From: Chryseobacterium potabilaquae
Lineage (GTDB): Bacteria; Bacteroidota; Bacteroidia; Flavobacteriales; Weeksellaceae
Assembly (NCBI RefSeq): GCF_902728265.1
Contig: NZ_CACVBR010000011.1
Span: forward strand, 1-64,000
Direction: 5' to 3'
DNA length: 64,000 nucleotides
Positions 56,385 through 64,000 of this stretch are shown here, piece by piece (position 1 is the first letter of the stretch; every line of letters starts with the position of its first letter). A program made the position numbers and the translations under genes. The notes below the pieces were generated by a model. It did no database searches. It was not told where the DNA came from and saw only the letters and a list, made by a program, of their open reading frames with translations.

Positions 56385-56466
56385 TTGATGATTTTTGATG
56401 ATTTTTGTCATATGTGTTAATTATTGTTAATCTTTAATATAATTTTTTTGGTTAGATAATTTTTTA

Positions 56467-56474
56467 TAAATTTG
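56467..56474 (+). promoter_or_regulatory. -7 element for the Lrp/AsnC gene
   Basis: TAAATTTG matches TAnnTTTG; a TTTG lies 16 nt upstream (56447-56450). The start codon follows after 44 nt. Confidence 0.5.
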
Positions 56475-56518
56475 CAAAAAATATGCTTATTCTTTAAAGA
56501 AATTGTAATTTAACTAAT

Positions 56519-56989
56519 ATGAACTATCAACTGGACGAAATAGACAAAAAAATTCTTGACTTCTTAGTAGAGAACACAAGAATGCCTTTTACTGAAATTG
56601 CAAAACAGATGGATGTTTCTGCTGGAACAATTCACGTAAGAGTGAAAAAAATGGAAGATGCAGGTATTATTTTGGGATCATCTCTTAATATTGACTATGG
56701 TAAATTAGATTATCATTTTACCGCTTTTATAGGAGTTCTTTTAACTAAATCTAATAGAACTCAAGAAGTTTTAAAAGAGTTATCGGTAATTCCTAATGTA
56801 ATTGAAGCAAGTGTTATCTCTGGAAAATATAATATTTTCTGTAAGGTAAGAGCAAAGAATACCGATGATGCAAAGAGAATTATCTATCAAATAGACGATA
56901 TTCAAGATGTAATGAGAACTGAAAGTATGATTTCTATGGAGGAATACTTAAGTGATAAAAACAGATTGATCAACGCAATTACGATATAA
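56519..56989 (+). CDS. Lrp/AsnC-family transcription regulator
   Basis: The 156-residue protein has the N-terminal helix-turn-helix (LDEIDKKILDFLVENTRMPF, then VSAGTIHVRVKKMEDAGII) and the C-terminal ligand-binding RAM domain (about 70-145). Such regulators sense amino acids. Its targets are not visible here. It has its own promoter and terminator, so it is monocistronic. Confidence 0.9.
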   Translation: MNYQLDEIDKKILDFLVENTRMPFTEIAKQMDVSAGTIHVRVKKMEDAGIILGSSLNIDYGKLDYHFTAFIGVLLTKSNRTQEVLKELSVIPNVIEASVISGKYNIFCKVRAKNTDDAKRIIYQIDDIQDVMRTESMISMEEYLSDKNRLINAITI

Positions 56990-57016
56990 TTCAAATTTTA
57001 AACGAATAATATAAAG

Positions 57017-57054
57017 AAGAACTTATGAAGTATATCATAAGTTCTTTATTTTTG
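57017..57054 (+). terminator. Terminator after the Lrp/AsnC gene
   Basis: AAGAACTTATGA (57017-57028) pairs with TCATAAGTTCTT (57035-57046) and is followed by TATTTTTG. The 12-bp stem and T-rich tail fit an intrinsic terminator. Confidence 0.7.
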
Positions 57055-57059
57055 TACTT

Positions 57060-57437
57060 ATGGAAGAATATAGTTATTTTGATGAAAATCCGAAGAAAGG
57101 ATGGGGATTTATCGGAGCATTTCTTGCGCTGATGCTATTTACCATGATGGGATTAGGAATAGATGGAGATGAATATTTGCAGCATGAATACCTTAATATC
57201 CCAAGAGGGTACTTTTATATCATATTTACCATTGATGGATTAATGATATTAAGTTTAATCTTGATGTTCTTATATCGTAAGGTAGGTATTTTTAGCTTTC
57301 CTGCTTTATTAATAGTTCATTTCTTTATGCATAGTTATTATTTGTCTACATTTTTATATACAGATGTTACAAACCTTTTTCTTTTTACAGGATTTGGAAT
57401 GTTGGCAATCATTCCAAAATGGAAGTTTTTTAAGTAG
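57060..57437 (+). CDS. Small integral membrane protein, unknown
   Basis: The 125-residue protein has four hydrophobic segments (about 17-34, 52-72, 76-95 and 100-118) and short loops. I do not recognise a family. It is rightward and ends before a bidirectional terminator shared with the transketolase genes. Confidence 0.65.
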   Translation: MEEYSYFDENPKKGWGFIGAFLALMLFTMMGLGIDGDEYLQHEYLNIPRGYFYIIFTIDGLMILSLILMFLYRKVGIFSFPALLIVHFFMHSYYLSTFLYTDVTNLFLFTGFGMLAIIPKWKFFK

Positions 57438-57504
57438 AACCGTATTGTAATTTATAGAATATTTGGTAACAATTAAAGAATAGATATCATCCGATTTTGA
57501 AATA

Positions 57505-57533
57505 AAAAAGACCTTCAATTTGAAGGTCTTTTT
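57505..57533. terminator. Bidirectional terminator
   Basis: A 13-bp stem (57505-57517 with 57521-57533) has A-runs on one side and T-runs on the other, so it can stop transcripts from both convergent genes. Confidence 0.8.
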
Positions 57534-57553
57534 GTATAAATAAGGCTCTCATA

Positions 57554-58498
57554 CTAAGCTAAAATTCTTTTTACGGCTTCTTTTACAGCTGTAGAATCGA
57601 TTTTATATTTTTTCATTAATTCTGCAGGGGTTGCTGATTCTCCGAAAGTATCATTCACGGCTACAAATTCTTGTCTTGTTGGGTATCTTCTCGCTAACAT
57701 TCCTGCTATAGACTCACCTAAGCCACCAAGATAGTTGTGTTCTTCTGCAGTTACAATTTTCCCTGTTTTTTTAACAGATTTTAGGATGATTTCTTCATCC
57801 AAAGGTTTGATTGTATGTATATTGATTACTTCGCAAGAAATGCCTTCCTTTTCAAGTTCATCAGCAGCAACTAAAGATTCCCATACCAGATGGCCGGTAG
57901 CAACAATCGTTACATCAGTACCTTCTTGAAGCATAATTCCTTTACCGATTTCAAAAGGCATATCTTCAGGCATAAATACAGGAACAGTCGGTCTACCAAA
58001 TCTTAAATATACAGGACCTTCATGATCAGCAATAGCAATGGTGGCCGCTTTAGTTTGGTTGTAATCGCATGGATTGATTACTGTCATACCTGGAAGCATT
58101 TTCATCATACCAATGTCTTCTAAAACTTGGTGGGTAGCTCCATCTTCTCCTAATGTAAGACCTGCATGAGAAGCGCATATCTTTACATTTTTCCCAGAAT
58201 AAGCAATAGATTGACGAATTTGATCATACACTCTTGATGTAGAGAAGTTGGCGAAAGTTCCGGTAAAAGGAATTTTACCTGTGATACTAAGTCCAGCAGC
58301 AAGTCCCATCATGTTTGCTTCTGCAATTCCAACCTGGAAAAATCTTTCCGGTGCTTTTTCAATGAATTTTTCCATTTTTAAAGAACCAATAAGGTCAGCG
58401 CAAAGGGCAACTACATTTGGGTTCTTATCGGCAAGTTCTGCTAATCCGGCTCCGAATCCCGAACGAGTATCTTTTTTTTCTGTATATGTAAATTTCAT
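57554..58498 (-). CDS. Transketolase, C-terminal subunit
   Basis: The 314 residues comprise the pyrimidine-binding and C-terminal domains of transketolase. Glu60 in [11 protein letters not shown] is the residue that activates thiamine diphosphate. With the N-terminal subunit encoded just upstream it makes a split transketolase of the pentose phosphate pathway, a form found in many bacteria and archaea. The gap between the genes is 93 nt. Confidence 0.9.
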   Translation of the reverse strand: MKFTYTEKKDTRSGFGAGLAELADKNPNVVALCADLIGSLKMEKFIEKAPERFFQVGIAEANMMGLAAGLSITGKIPFTGTFANFSTSRVYDQIRQSIAYSGKNVKICASHAGLTLGEDGATHQVLEDIGMMKMLPGMTVINPCDYNQTKAATIAIADHEGPVYLRFGRPTVPVFMPEDMPFEIGKGIMLQEGTDVTIVATGHLVWESLVAADELEKEGISCEVINIHTIKPLDEEIILKSVKKTGKIVTAEEHNYLGGLGESIAGMLARRYPTRQEFVAVNDTFGESATPAELMKKYKIDSTAVKEAVKRILA

Positions 58499-58591
58499 TT
58501 TTTACTAAATTTTTTTGATAACTGAAATGTGATATTCTCATTATGCAAGGTTTGGACAAAGCATTAAAAAGATATCAGGTGTTATTGATTA

Positions 58592-59443
58592 TTAATAGTC
58601 AGCAGGTGCTTCTAAATACAGTTGTTTGAAAGCGGAATCCAATTGATCGTCATTCGGCGCTTTACCATGCCATGCATGAGAACCCATCATATAATCTACA
58701 CCGTATCCCATCTCAGTATGAAGAATAATAGCAACAGGTTTACCTTTTCCGGTTTCAGTTTTTGCTTTTTCAAGAATAGCTATTACTGCCTCAAGATCAT
58801 TTCCATTTTTTTCTTCTAAAACGATCCACCCGAATGCTTCAAGTTTAGCATGAAGATTTCCTAGGCTGAGTACATCCTCTGTATCTCCATCGATTTGACG
58901 CCCATTATAATCAATTGTAGAAATAATATTATCTACTTTTTTGGCAGCTGCAAACATAAGAGCTTCCCAAACTTGTCCTTCTTGTAATTCCCCATCTCCA
59001 TGAAGAGAATATACAAGTGAGCTATCTCCATCTAGTTTTTTACCTAAAGCAGTTCCAAGGGCTACTGAAAGTCCTTGTCCAAGAGATCCGGATGCTATAC
59101 GTATACCAGGTAATCCTTCGTGAGTAGTAGGATGACCCTGTAGTCTTGAATCTAATTTTCTGAAAGTTCTTAATTCATCTACCGGAAAAAAATCAAATCT
59201 CGCTAAAGTGGAATAATAAACCGGAGAGATATGTCCGTTGGAAAGATAAAAATGATCTTCGTTTTTACCCTCCATAGTAAACGGAAGATTGTAATTCATT
59301 ACTTTTCCATAAAGTGCAGTAAAGAATTCTGTACAACCAAGACTTCCTCCAGGGTGACCGGAGTTTACAGCATGAACCATTCTCAAAATGTCTCTTCTGA
59401 TTTGTGTAGTAAGAGATTTTAACTCTTCAATACTTTTACTCAT
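58592..59443 (-). CDS. Transketolase, N-terminal subunit
   Basis: The 283 residues form the thiamine-diphosphate-binding domain: SGHPGGSLG (29-36), and the GDG motif in LHGDGELQEGQVWE (149-151) with a downstream asparagine in STIDYNGRQ. It pairs with the adjacent C-terminal subunit, which is encoded next in the same direction. Confidence 0.9.
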   Translation of the reverse strand: MSKSIEELKSLTTQIRRDILRMVHAVNSGHPGGSLGCTEFFTALYGKVMNYNLPFTMEGKNEDHFYLSNGHISPVYYSTLARFDFFPVDELRTFRKLDSRLQGHPTTHEGLPGIRIASGSLGQGLSVALGTALGKKLDGDSSLVYSLHGDGELQEGQVWEALMFAAAKKVDNIISTIDYNGRQIDGDTEDVLSLGNLHAKLEAFGWIVLEEKNGNDLEAVIAILEKAKTETGKGKPVAIILHTEMGYGVDYMMGSHAWHGKAPNDDQLDSAFKQLYLEAPADY

Positions 59444-59560
59444 TATATACGATTTATTTGCACGCGAATTTACGATTTTTTAATGGCTTATGAAAATGAG
59501 AAAATCTGGACCTAAAATCCAGATTTTAAAGTATTTTAATAAAATTATTACAAAGCTTAA

Positions 59561-61000
59561 TTATTTTCTTTTGATGAGCCAAAGTCCTACGAAAGTTAAA
59601 AAACCATTGATGATTAATAACTCCAAACCTATTTTAAATTCTCCAGATATATGTTCTTGATATTTATCTATTAGAAAAGAAATTATGGGAGCGGCAACGC
59701 AAACATAAGGGACCAATTTATCATTAACTTTATGTTTTGTCAGAATCCCAAAGGCAAATAGACCTAACAGCGGACCGTAGGTAAAACCTGCTAATTTAAG
59801 AATGAGTCCAATCATAGAGTTATCATTAATTATTTTAAAAATAACGACCATAATCAAAAACGAAATGGCAACTCCTAAATGAATTTTTTTTCTGAATCTT
59901 TCTTTTTTTGTATCATCCCAATCTTTTTTTTCTTTCATCCCAAAAATATCAATACACAATGAAGAGGTGAGTGCTGTCATTGCGCCATCCGCACTTGGGA
60001 ATAAAGCTGAAATTAGTGCAATAATAAATATGATGGAAATAATAGGAGGCATGTGATTTAATGCAATATCCGGAAAAAGTTGGTCTCCGGAACTTATTAC
60101 ATTTTCCTGAGCTCCATACAGATGTAATAACCCTCCCATATAAAGAAATAGGGAAATAACCCCAAGTAAAATAAATCCCAACGTCACCATATTTTTTTGT
60201 GAATCTTTTAGCTTTGTTACGGATAAGCTTTTTTGCATCATTTCCTGATCAATTCCGGTCATAGTTATGGTGATAAATGCTCCAGCTAAAATCTGTTTAA
60301 TAAAAAAGCTTTTATTATTGGGATCAAAATCGAAGACTTTTGTATACCCTTTTTCATGCATGGCAGCCAAGCTATCTCCAAAGTTTAAACCAAGATGATG
60401 GAGCATATATATAGTGCAAATAATTAAACCTAAAAGCATACATGATGTTTGTAAGGTGTCTGTCCATACAATTGTCTTTACACCCCCTTCATAAGTGTAG
60501 AGAATGATCATTATTAAAATAATTAATGTAGTTACAATAAAGGGGACTCCTAAACTATCTAAAATAGAAATCTGTAAAATGTTAACAACAAGGTATAATC
60601 TCGCTGTTGCTCCTACAAGCCTTGAAACAATAAAAATCCATGCTCCGGATTTATAGGATAGCTGGCCCATCCTTTTTTGGAGGTAACCATAAATGGAGGT
60701 TAATTTTAATCGGTAATATAAAGGTAACAGAACATAGGCGATAGTCACATATCCGATAAGATAGCCTAAGGTAATCTGTAAATAACCAAATTTATCATTT
60801 TCTACAGCACCAGGAACACTTACAAATGTAACACCTGAAAGAGAAGTTCCAATCATACCAAAAGCAACAAGCATCCAGTTACTTTTACGATTCCCAATGA
60901 AAAAACTTTCATTATCACTTCCTTTTCCTGTCCGGTAAGCTACCCAAAGTAGTAATGCAAAATAAATGATAATAATAGATAGTAGTATAACTGGAGACAT
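59561..61000 (-). CDS. Sodium:solute symporter (SSS family)
   Basis: The 479-residue protein has about 13 membrane segments and SSS features: GNRKSNWMLVAFGMIGTSLS near residue 37 and ALFPSADGAMTALTSS near 340. It should import a solute with sodium. The substrate cannot be read. Length is normal. Confidence 0.88.
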   Translation of the reverse strand: MSPVILLSIIIIYFALLLWVAYRTGKGSDNESFFIGNRKSNWMLVAFGMIGTSLSGVTFVSVPGAVENDKFGYLQITLGYLIGYVTIAYVLLPLYYRLKLTSIYGYLQKRMGQLSYKSGAWIFIVSRLVGATARLYLVVNILQISILDSLGVPFIVTTLIILIMIILYTYEGGVKTIVWTDTLQTSCMLLGLIICTIYMLHHLGLNFGDSLAAMHEKGYTKVFDFDPNNKSFFIKQILAGAFITITMTGIDQEMMQKSLSVTKLKDSQKNMVTLGFILLGVISLFLYMGGLLHLYGAQENVISSGDQLFPDIALNHMPPIISIIFIIALISALFPSADGAMTALTSSLCIDIFGMKEKKDWDDTKKERFRKKIHLGVAISFLIMVVIFKIINDNSMIGLILKLAGFTYGPLLGLFAFGILTKHKVNDKLVPYVCVAAPIISFLIDKYQEHISGEFKIGLELLIINGFLTFVGLWLIKRK

Positions 61001-61025
61001 ATATTTTATTATGATTAAAATTTTA

Positions 61026-61033
61026 CAAATATA
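61026..61033 (-). promoter_or_regulatory. -7 element for the symporter gene
   Basis: Read leftward this is TATATTTG, a match to TAnnTTTG, 26 nt from the start codon. No -33 element is evident. Confidence 0.5.
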
Positions 61034-61438
61034 GTTTTTTTCTGTTCTGCTGAAAAAGAAAACAAAAAGTTGTTAAATCTAGGGTTACTTATGATACGAG
61101 GAGGAGATAGAGGCTTATATTTTTTCGTAATTTATTTTATATTTATTGAATTTATTCTATTCATTGTGAGTGGTTTTGTCTCCTATTATGAGTGTGATTT
61201 AAGGAGAGTTTTATAATCTTTGGGGGGTGAAAACTTACATTATATGTTATTTTACCTAAATAGTAATTCTATCTACCACTATTTCAGAGGAGTATAGATT
61301 TTGTATATTCCATTTCTAAAAAAATGATACTTTTAATATTAGGATATATTGCTATAACCCTCATTGGAATATGAGTGTAATATTTTAATTATAAGTTATT
61401 TATATGATTACTTTGTAGGCTTGGAGTGTATTGTGATG
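61034..61438. other. Gene-free stretch
   Basis: These 405 bases are AT-rich with stops in all frames. I see no RNA gene, repeat or clear terminator here, only the upstream region of the symporter. Confidence 0.5.
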
Positions 61439-61723
61439 CTAGATCAATACATCCTGTAAATCTTTATTTTTTTGAAAGCTAGCTTTTGCAAAAGGGCAAA
61501 GAGGAATAATTTTTTTAGCATGTTTTCTTGCAAATTCTACCGCGGCTATAAGCATTTCCTTTCCAACCCCTCTTCCGTTATATACTTCTTCAACGTCCGT
61601 ATGGTCTATAATGAATCTTTCATCTCCTGCCCAAGTGTACGTCATTTGCCCTGCACGGTTGCCATCTATAAATGCCTCAAAACTTCCATGTTTATTATCG
61701 TCGTGTTGTTGTATTTCAATCAT
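61439..61723 (-). CDS. Small GNAT-like N-acetyltransferase (YjdJ-type)
   Basis: The 94-residue protein is the short single-domain GNAT form. The acetyl-CoA loop is seen in VYNGRGVGKEML and is followed by the helix AAVEFARKHAKK; CPFAKASFQKN near the end is typical. Its substrate is not known. It starts 1 nt after the OsmC-like gene ends. Confidence 0.8.
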   Translation of the reverse strand: MIEIQQHDDNKHGSFEAFIDGNRAGQMTYTWAGDERFIIDHTDVEEVYNGRGVGKEMLIAAVEFARKHAKKIIPLCPFAKASFQKNKDLQDVLI

Positions 61724-61724
61724 T

Positions 61725-62120
61725 TTATGATAATTTGGTTTCTATTTCAATTTCGTTAATTAATATTTTATGAACCGGGCAGGCATCTGCAATGCTGCGA
61801 AGTCTTTTCATTTGTTCCTCATCTACATGACCCTCAAAACTAATGTCTCTTTTAAAAATAGCTTTTTTTGTCAAAGGAAAATTTTCCAGTTCTACTTCTA
61901 CGTGTATGTTATCAATATCCCATTCTTTGCGATCTATATACATTCTTAAGGTTGCTGCTGTACAGCTAGCTAAAGACGTAGCTAGTATTTCAAATGGATT
62001 AAACCCCTTATTTTGACCACCCTTGTCTATAGGTTCATCTGTGATAAGATGATTATCTCCTGCTACAACCTCTGTATAATATTTTGTTTTACCTAAGGTT
62101 GCTTTTACTGTTATTGCCAT
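61725..62120 (-). CDS. OsmC-family peroxiredoxin-like protein
   Basis: A 131-residue protein with the OsmC layout: a Gly-rich N-terminal sheet, the helix with the first reactive Cys in LATSLASCTAAT (about 53), and the second in ADACPVHK (about 115). Such proteins reduce organic hydroperoxides. It lies in a leftward run with a flavin reductase and pirins. Confidence 0.87.
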   Translation of the reverse strand: MAITVKATLGKTKYYTEVVAGDNHLITDEPIDKGGQNKGFNPFEILATSLASCTAATLRMYIDRKEWDIDNIHVEVELENFPLTKKAIFKRDISFEGHVDEEQMKRLRSIADACPVHKILINEIEIETKLS

Positions 62121-62151
62121 GGTTAATTATTAGAAATATAACATTAGATTT

Positions 62152-62685
62152 TTAGTTCTTAATTTGATTTTTAAAACTTTCGAGTTTCTGCTTTACTTCA
62201 TTTAGCATTTCAGGATTAATAATACCGCTTTCAAAATCAAAATTTTCGTAAAATTTTGGAAGAGAAAAGGTTTCTTTAATATCTGCTCCAAATTGTGGAA
62301 AAAAAGTTTTTGCGGTATTCATGACATTTCCTCCCCCATATCCTCCAGGAGATGTCGTCATCAAAAACATAGGTTTATTTTGAAATACTTTTACATTAAT
62401 TCTAGAAGCCCAATCAAATATGTTTTTGAATGCTGCACTATATGACCTATTATGCTCTGCCAAAGAACAAATTATAATATCACAATCTTCAATAACTTTT
62501 AAAAAATGATGAGCTTCATCAGGGAATCCTTTTTTCTCAAGATCTACAGAAAAAACAGGCATGGTAAAATCATTGAGATCAATTAAATTAATTTCTTCAG
62601 TTTGAAAATCTTTTAAAACAAATTTTACAAGCTCTCTATTGATTGATGTGGAAGATGTACTTCCGGCGAAGGCTAATATTTTCAT
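62152..62685 (-). CDS. NADPH-dependent FMN reductase-family protein
   Basis: The 177 residues begin with ILAFAGSTSSTSINRELV, the FMN phosphate-binding loop of flavodoxin-like reductases; SLAEHNRSYSAAFKN near 80-95 and TSPGGYGGGNV near 110 are other hallmarks. It reduces flavins or quinones with NAD(P)H. It forms a likely operon with its OsmC and GNAT neighbours. Confidence 0.88.
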   Translation of the reverse strand: MKILAFAGSTSSTSINRELVKFVLKDFQTEEINLIDLNDFTMPVFSVDLEKKGFPDEAHHFLKVIEDCDIIICSLAEHNRSYSAAFKNIFDWASRINVKVFQNKPMFLMTTSPGGYGGGNVMNTAKTFFPQFGADIKETFSLPKFYENFDFESGIINPEMLNEVKQKLESFKNQIKN

Positions 62686-62712
62686 AGTTTGTTTTTGTGT
62701 GTGAGTGTCCTG

Positions 62713-63615
62713 TTATATTTTCCTGTTTAAAATAGCTTTAGGAAGTGGGACATATTCCTTTTCATCGCCGGGAACCAATGGGAATGCATGGTGATTCTGA
62801 TCATTCCAGTTTACTTTTGCTTGCTCAATTAATTCTTTATCCGAATTGACAAAATTCCAAAAAATAAAACGTTCCTCTTCAAGGGGTTCTCCTCCAAAAA
62901 GATACACAGTGCCATTTTCGCTCATATCAAACTCACAAAGTTTTGTGTCTTTGGCAATCATTAATTGCTTTGATCCATAAGAATTCCCTTCGGTTGAAAC
63001 CGTTCCATCCAGAACATACATGGCAGCTTCTCCATATAGATCTTTTCCTATACTTATTTTTTTTGCTTCTTTAGTCTTGATTTCGATAAAAAATAGTTGA
63101 CTATGAACCGGAACTGGAGATTTTTTTCCGAAAGCTTCTCCTGCAATTAATTTATATTGAACTCCATCTTCTTCCCAAATGGGAATTTCGTTGGCTTCAA
63201 TATGATGAAATGTGGGTTCGCTTTGTTCGAGGTGTTTGGGTAAACCTACCCAAATTTGAAAGCCATGTAGTCTTTTATCACTATGTCTTAGATGTTCGGG
63301 AGTTCTTTCCGAGTGTACTACACCTTTTCCCGCAGTCATCCAGTTTACTGCTCCTGGTTGAATCTCGATAGCACTTCCAATACTATCCCTATGAAATATA
63401 GAGCCCTCAAGCAAATAGGTGAGAGTAGATAAACCAATATGAGGATGAGGTGGAACATCGAGATTTTGATAATCTTTTAATTCGGATGGTCCCATGTGAT
63501 CGATAAAGACGAACGGGCCAACTGCTCTTTTTTCGCGAAAAGGTAAGAGTCTTCCTACTAGGAAATTCCCTATATCTGCTGCTTTTTCTTCAATGATAAG
63601 TCCGATGTTTGACAT
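62713..63615 (-). CDS. Pirin-family bicupin protein
   Basis: The 300-residue protein has the pirin N-terminal cupin: PFVFIDHMGPSELKD, PHPHIGLSTLTYLLEG with metal-binding His, and MTAGKGVVHSERTPE. The C-terminal cupin follows. Some pirins have quercetinase activity and others act with transcription factors; the role here cannot be told. Confidence 0.9.
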   Translation of the reverse strand: MSNIGLIIEEKAADIGNFLVGRLLPFREKRAVGPFVFIDHMGPSELKDYQNLDVPPHPHIGLSTLTYLLEGSIFHRDSIGSAIEIQPGAVNWMTAGKGVVHSERTPEHLRHSDKRLHGFQIWVGLPKHLEQSEPTFHHIEANEIPIWEEDGVQYKLIAGEAFGKKSPVPVHSQLFFIEIKTKEAKKISIGKDLYGEAAMYVLDGTVSTEGNSYGSKQLMIAKDTKLCEFDMSENGTVYLFGGEPLEEERFIFWNFVNSDKELIEQAKVNWNDQNHHAFPLVPGDEKEYVPLPKAILNRKI

Positions 63616-63764
63616 ATAAGATTAAAATGGTTTTTCAATTTTGTTTAAGCTAATGTAATTAATTCTTCTGTTTTTATTGAATTTATACATTAAATTTTGA
63701 GGTGTTTGTTATAACTTTATTATATAAAAGTAAGAAAAAAGAATCAATGAAGGTTGAATCAGGA

Positions 63765-64000
63765 TTAGTCTGCTAAATATCCAAATCGTCCTATATTGAA
63801 ATCTTCAAATGCCTGCATGATTTCTTCTTTAGAATTCATAACAAAAGGGCCATGTGCATAGATAGGTTCTTCTAAAGGTTGGCCGCTGATTATTAGAATA
63901 ATAGAATCTTCACTTGCTTCAATGTGGAATATTTCGCCTTCATTCTTAAATAAAGCAAAATAATCTTCTTGACATTTTTCTTGTCCATTAATCATAATTT
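63765..64000 (-). CDS. Second pirin-family protein, C-terminal part (runs off the window)
   Basis: The visible 78 codons end in the pirin C-terminal pattern: GQPLEEPIYAHGPFVMNSKE and AFEDFNIGRFG. The frame stays open to the window edge and the Met at 63995 is probably internal, so the gene's 5' end lies beyond 64000. Confidence 0.75.
   Translation of the reverse strand, partial: IMINGQEKCQEDYFALFKNEGEIFHIEASEDSIILIISGQPLEEPIYAHGPFVMNSKEEIMQAFEDFNIGRFGYLAD

Noticed and set aside
1-64000. CRISPR array or cas genes
   Set aside because: No regularly spaced repeats and no Cas-like proteins were found; the only short repeats are the heptamers at the att flanks.

Overview
The window looks like a chromosomal segment of a low-GC Bacteroidota bacterium, most likely a Flavobacteriia member close to Chryseobacterium (Weeksellaceae). 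The grounds are strong AT richness, -7 promoter elements of the TAnnTTTG type, few Shine-Dalgarno sites, a type IX secretion (T9SS) sorting domain, YD/RHS proteins, and a host block of ansA, trmH, rsmE, tsaD and a TamB-like gene. Genus and species were not tested by any search.

Layout. (1) Positions 1-3840 are host flank: a two-gene polymorphic-toxin unit (lipoprotein with a C-terminal AHH nuclease domain, followed by an Imm11-like immunity gene), then a 359-bp decayed insertion sequence with recognisable terminal inverted repeats. (2) Positions 3841-47934 are a tRNA-Ser-integrated prophage of about 44 kb, bounded by a 26-bp direct repeat. The right copy lies in the 3' end of an intact tRNA-Ser(GGA) gene and the left copy is a duplicate of that end. 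Three TTTACTC repeats on each flank look like integrase arm sites. (3) Positions 48000-64000 are host housekeeping genes: asparaginase, RNA methyltransferases, TsaD, TamB-like, Lrp/AsnC, split transketolase, a sodium:solute symporter, and small stress or redox genes including one pirin and part of a second.

Prophage order, left to right: a secreted-protein gene directly downstream of a LexA-type CI repressor; an operator/promoter region; a rightward early operon (small proteins, RecE-like nuclease, DUF1376-like replication protein, NinG); a gene-free stretch that may be structured RNA or a packaging site; terminase; tail genes and tape measure; three leftward cargo genes; then prohead protease, capsid and portal; fibre-like proteins; a DNA adenine methylase; a holin-like protein and an amidase. 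Tail genes precede head genes, and the portal follows the capsid, which is not the usual order. Between the lysis genes and the integrase sits an 8.6-kb leftward cargo operon: a T9SS-sorted beta-propeller protein, a large YD protein, an RHS-core protein ending in a GIY-YIG-like domain, and a candidate immunity gene.

How it fits together. The repressor should hold the early promoter silent while the repressor-linked secreted protein and the leftward cargo can be made in the lysogen. The RHS operon and the chromosomal AHH-toxin operon share a closely matching upstream module (a 17-bp palindrome 10 nt from a -7 element), which suggests common control of two contact-toxin systems, one chromosomal and one phage-borne. 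This shared module, the phage-borne RHS system and a homopolymer frameshift in a cargo gene are the most interesting features. All functions are read from the sequence and from knowledge of families; no database search was run.
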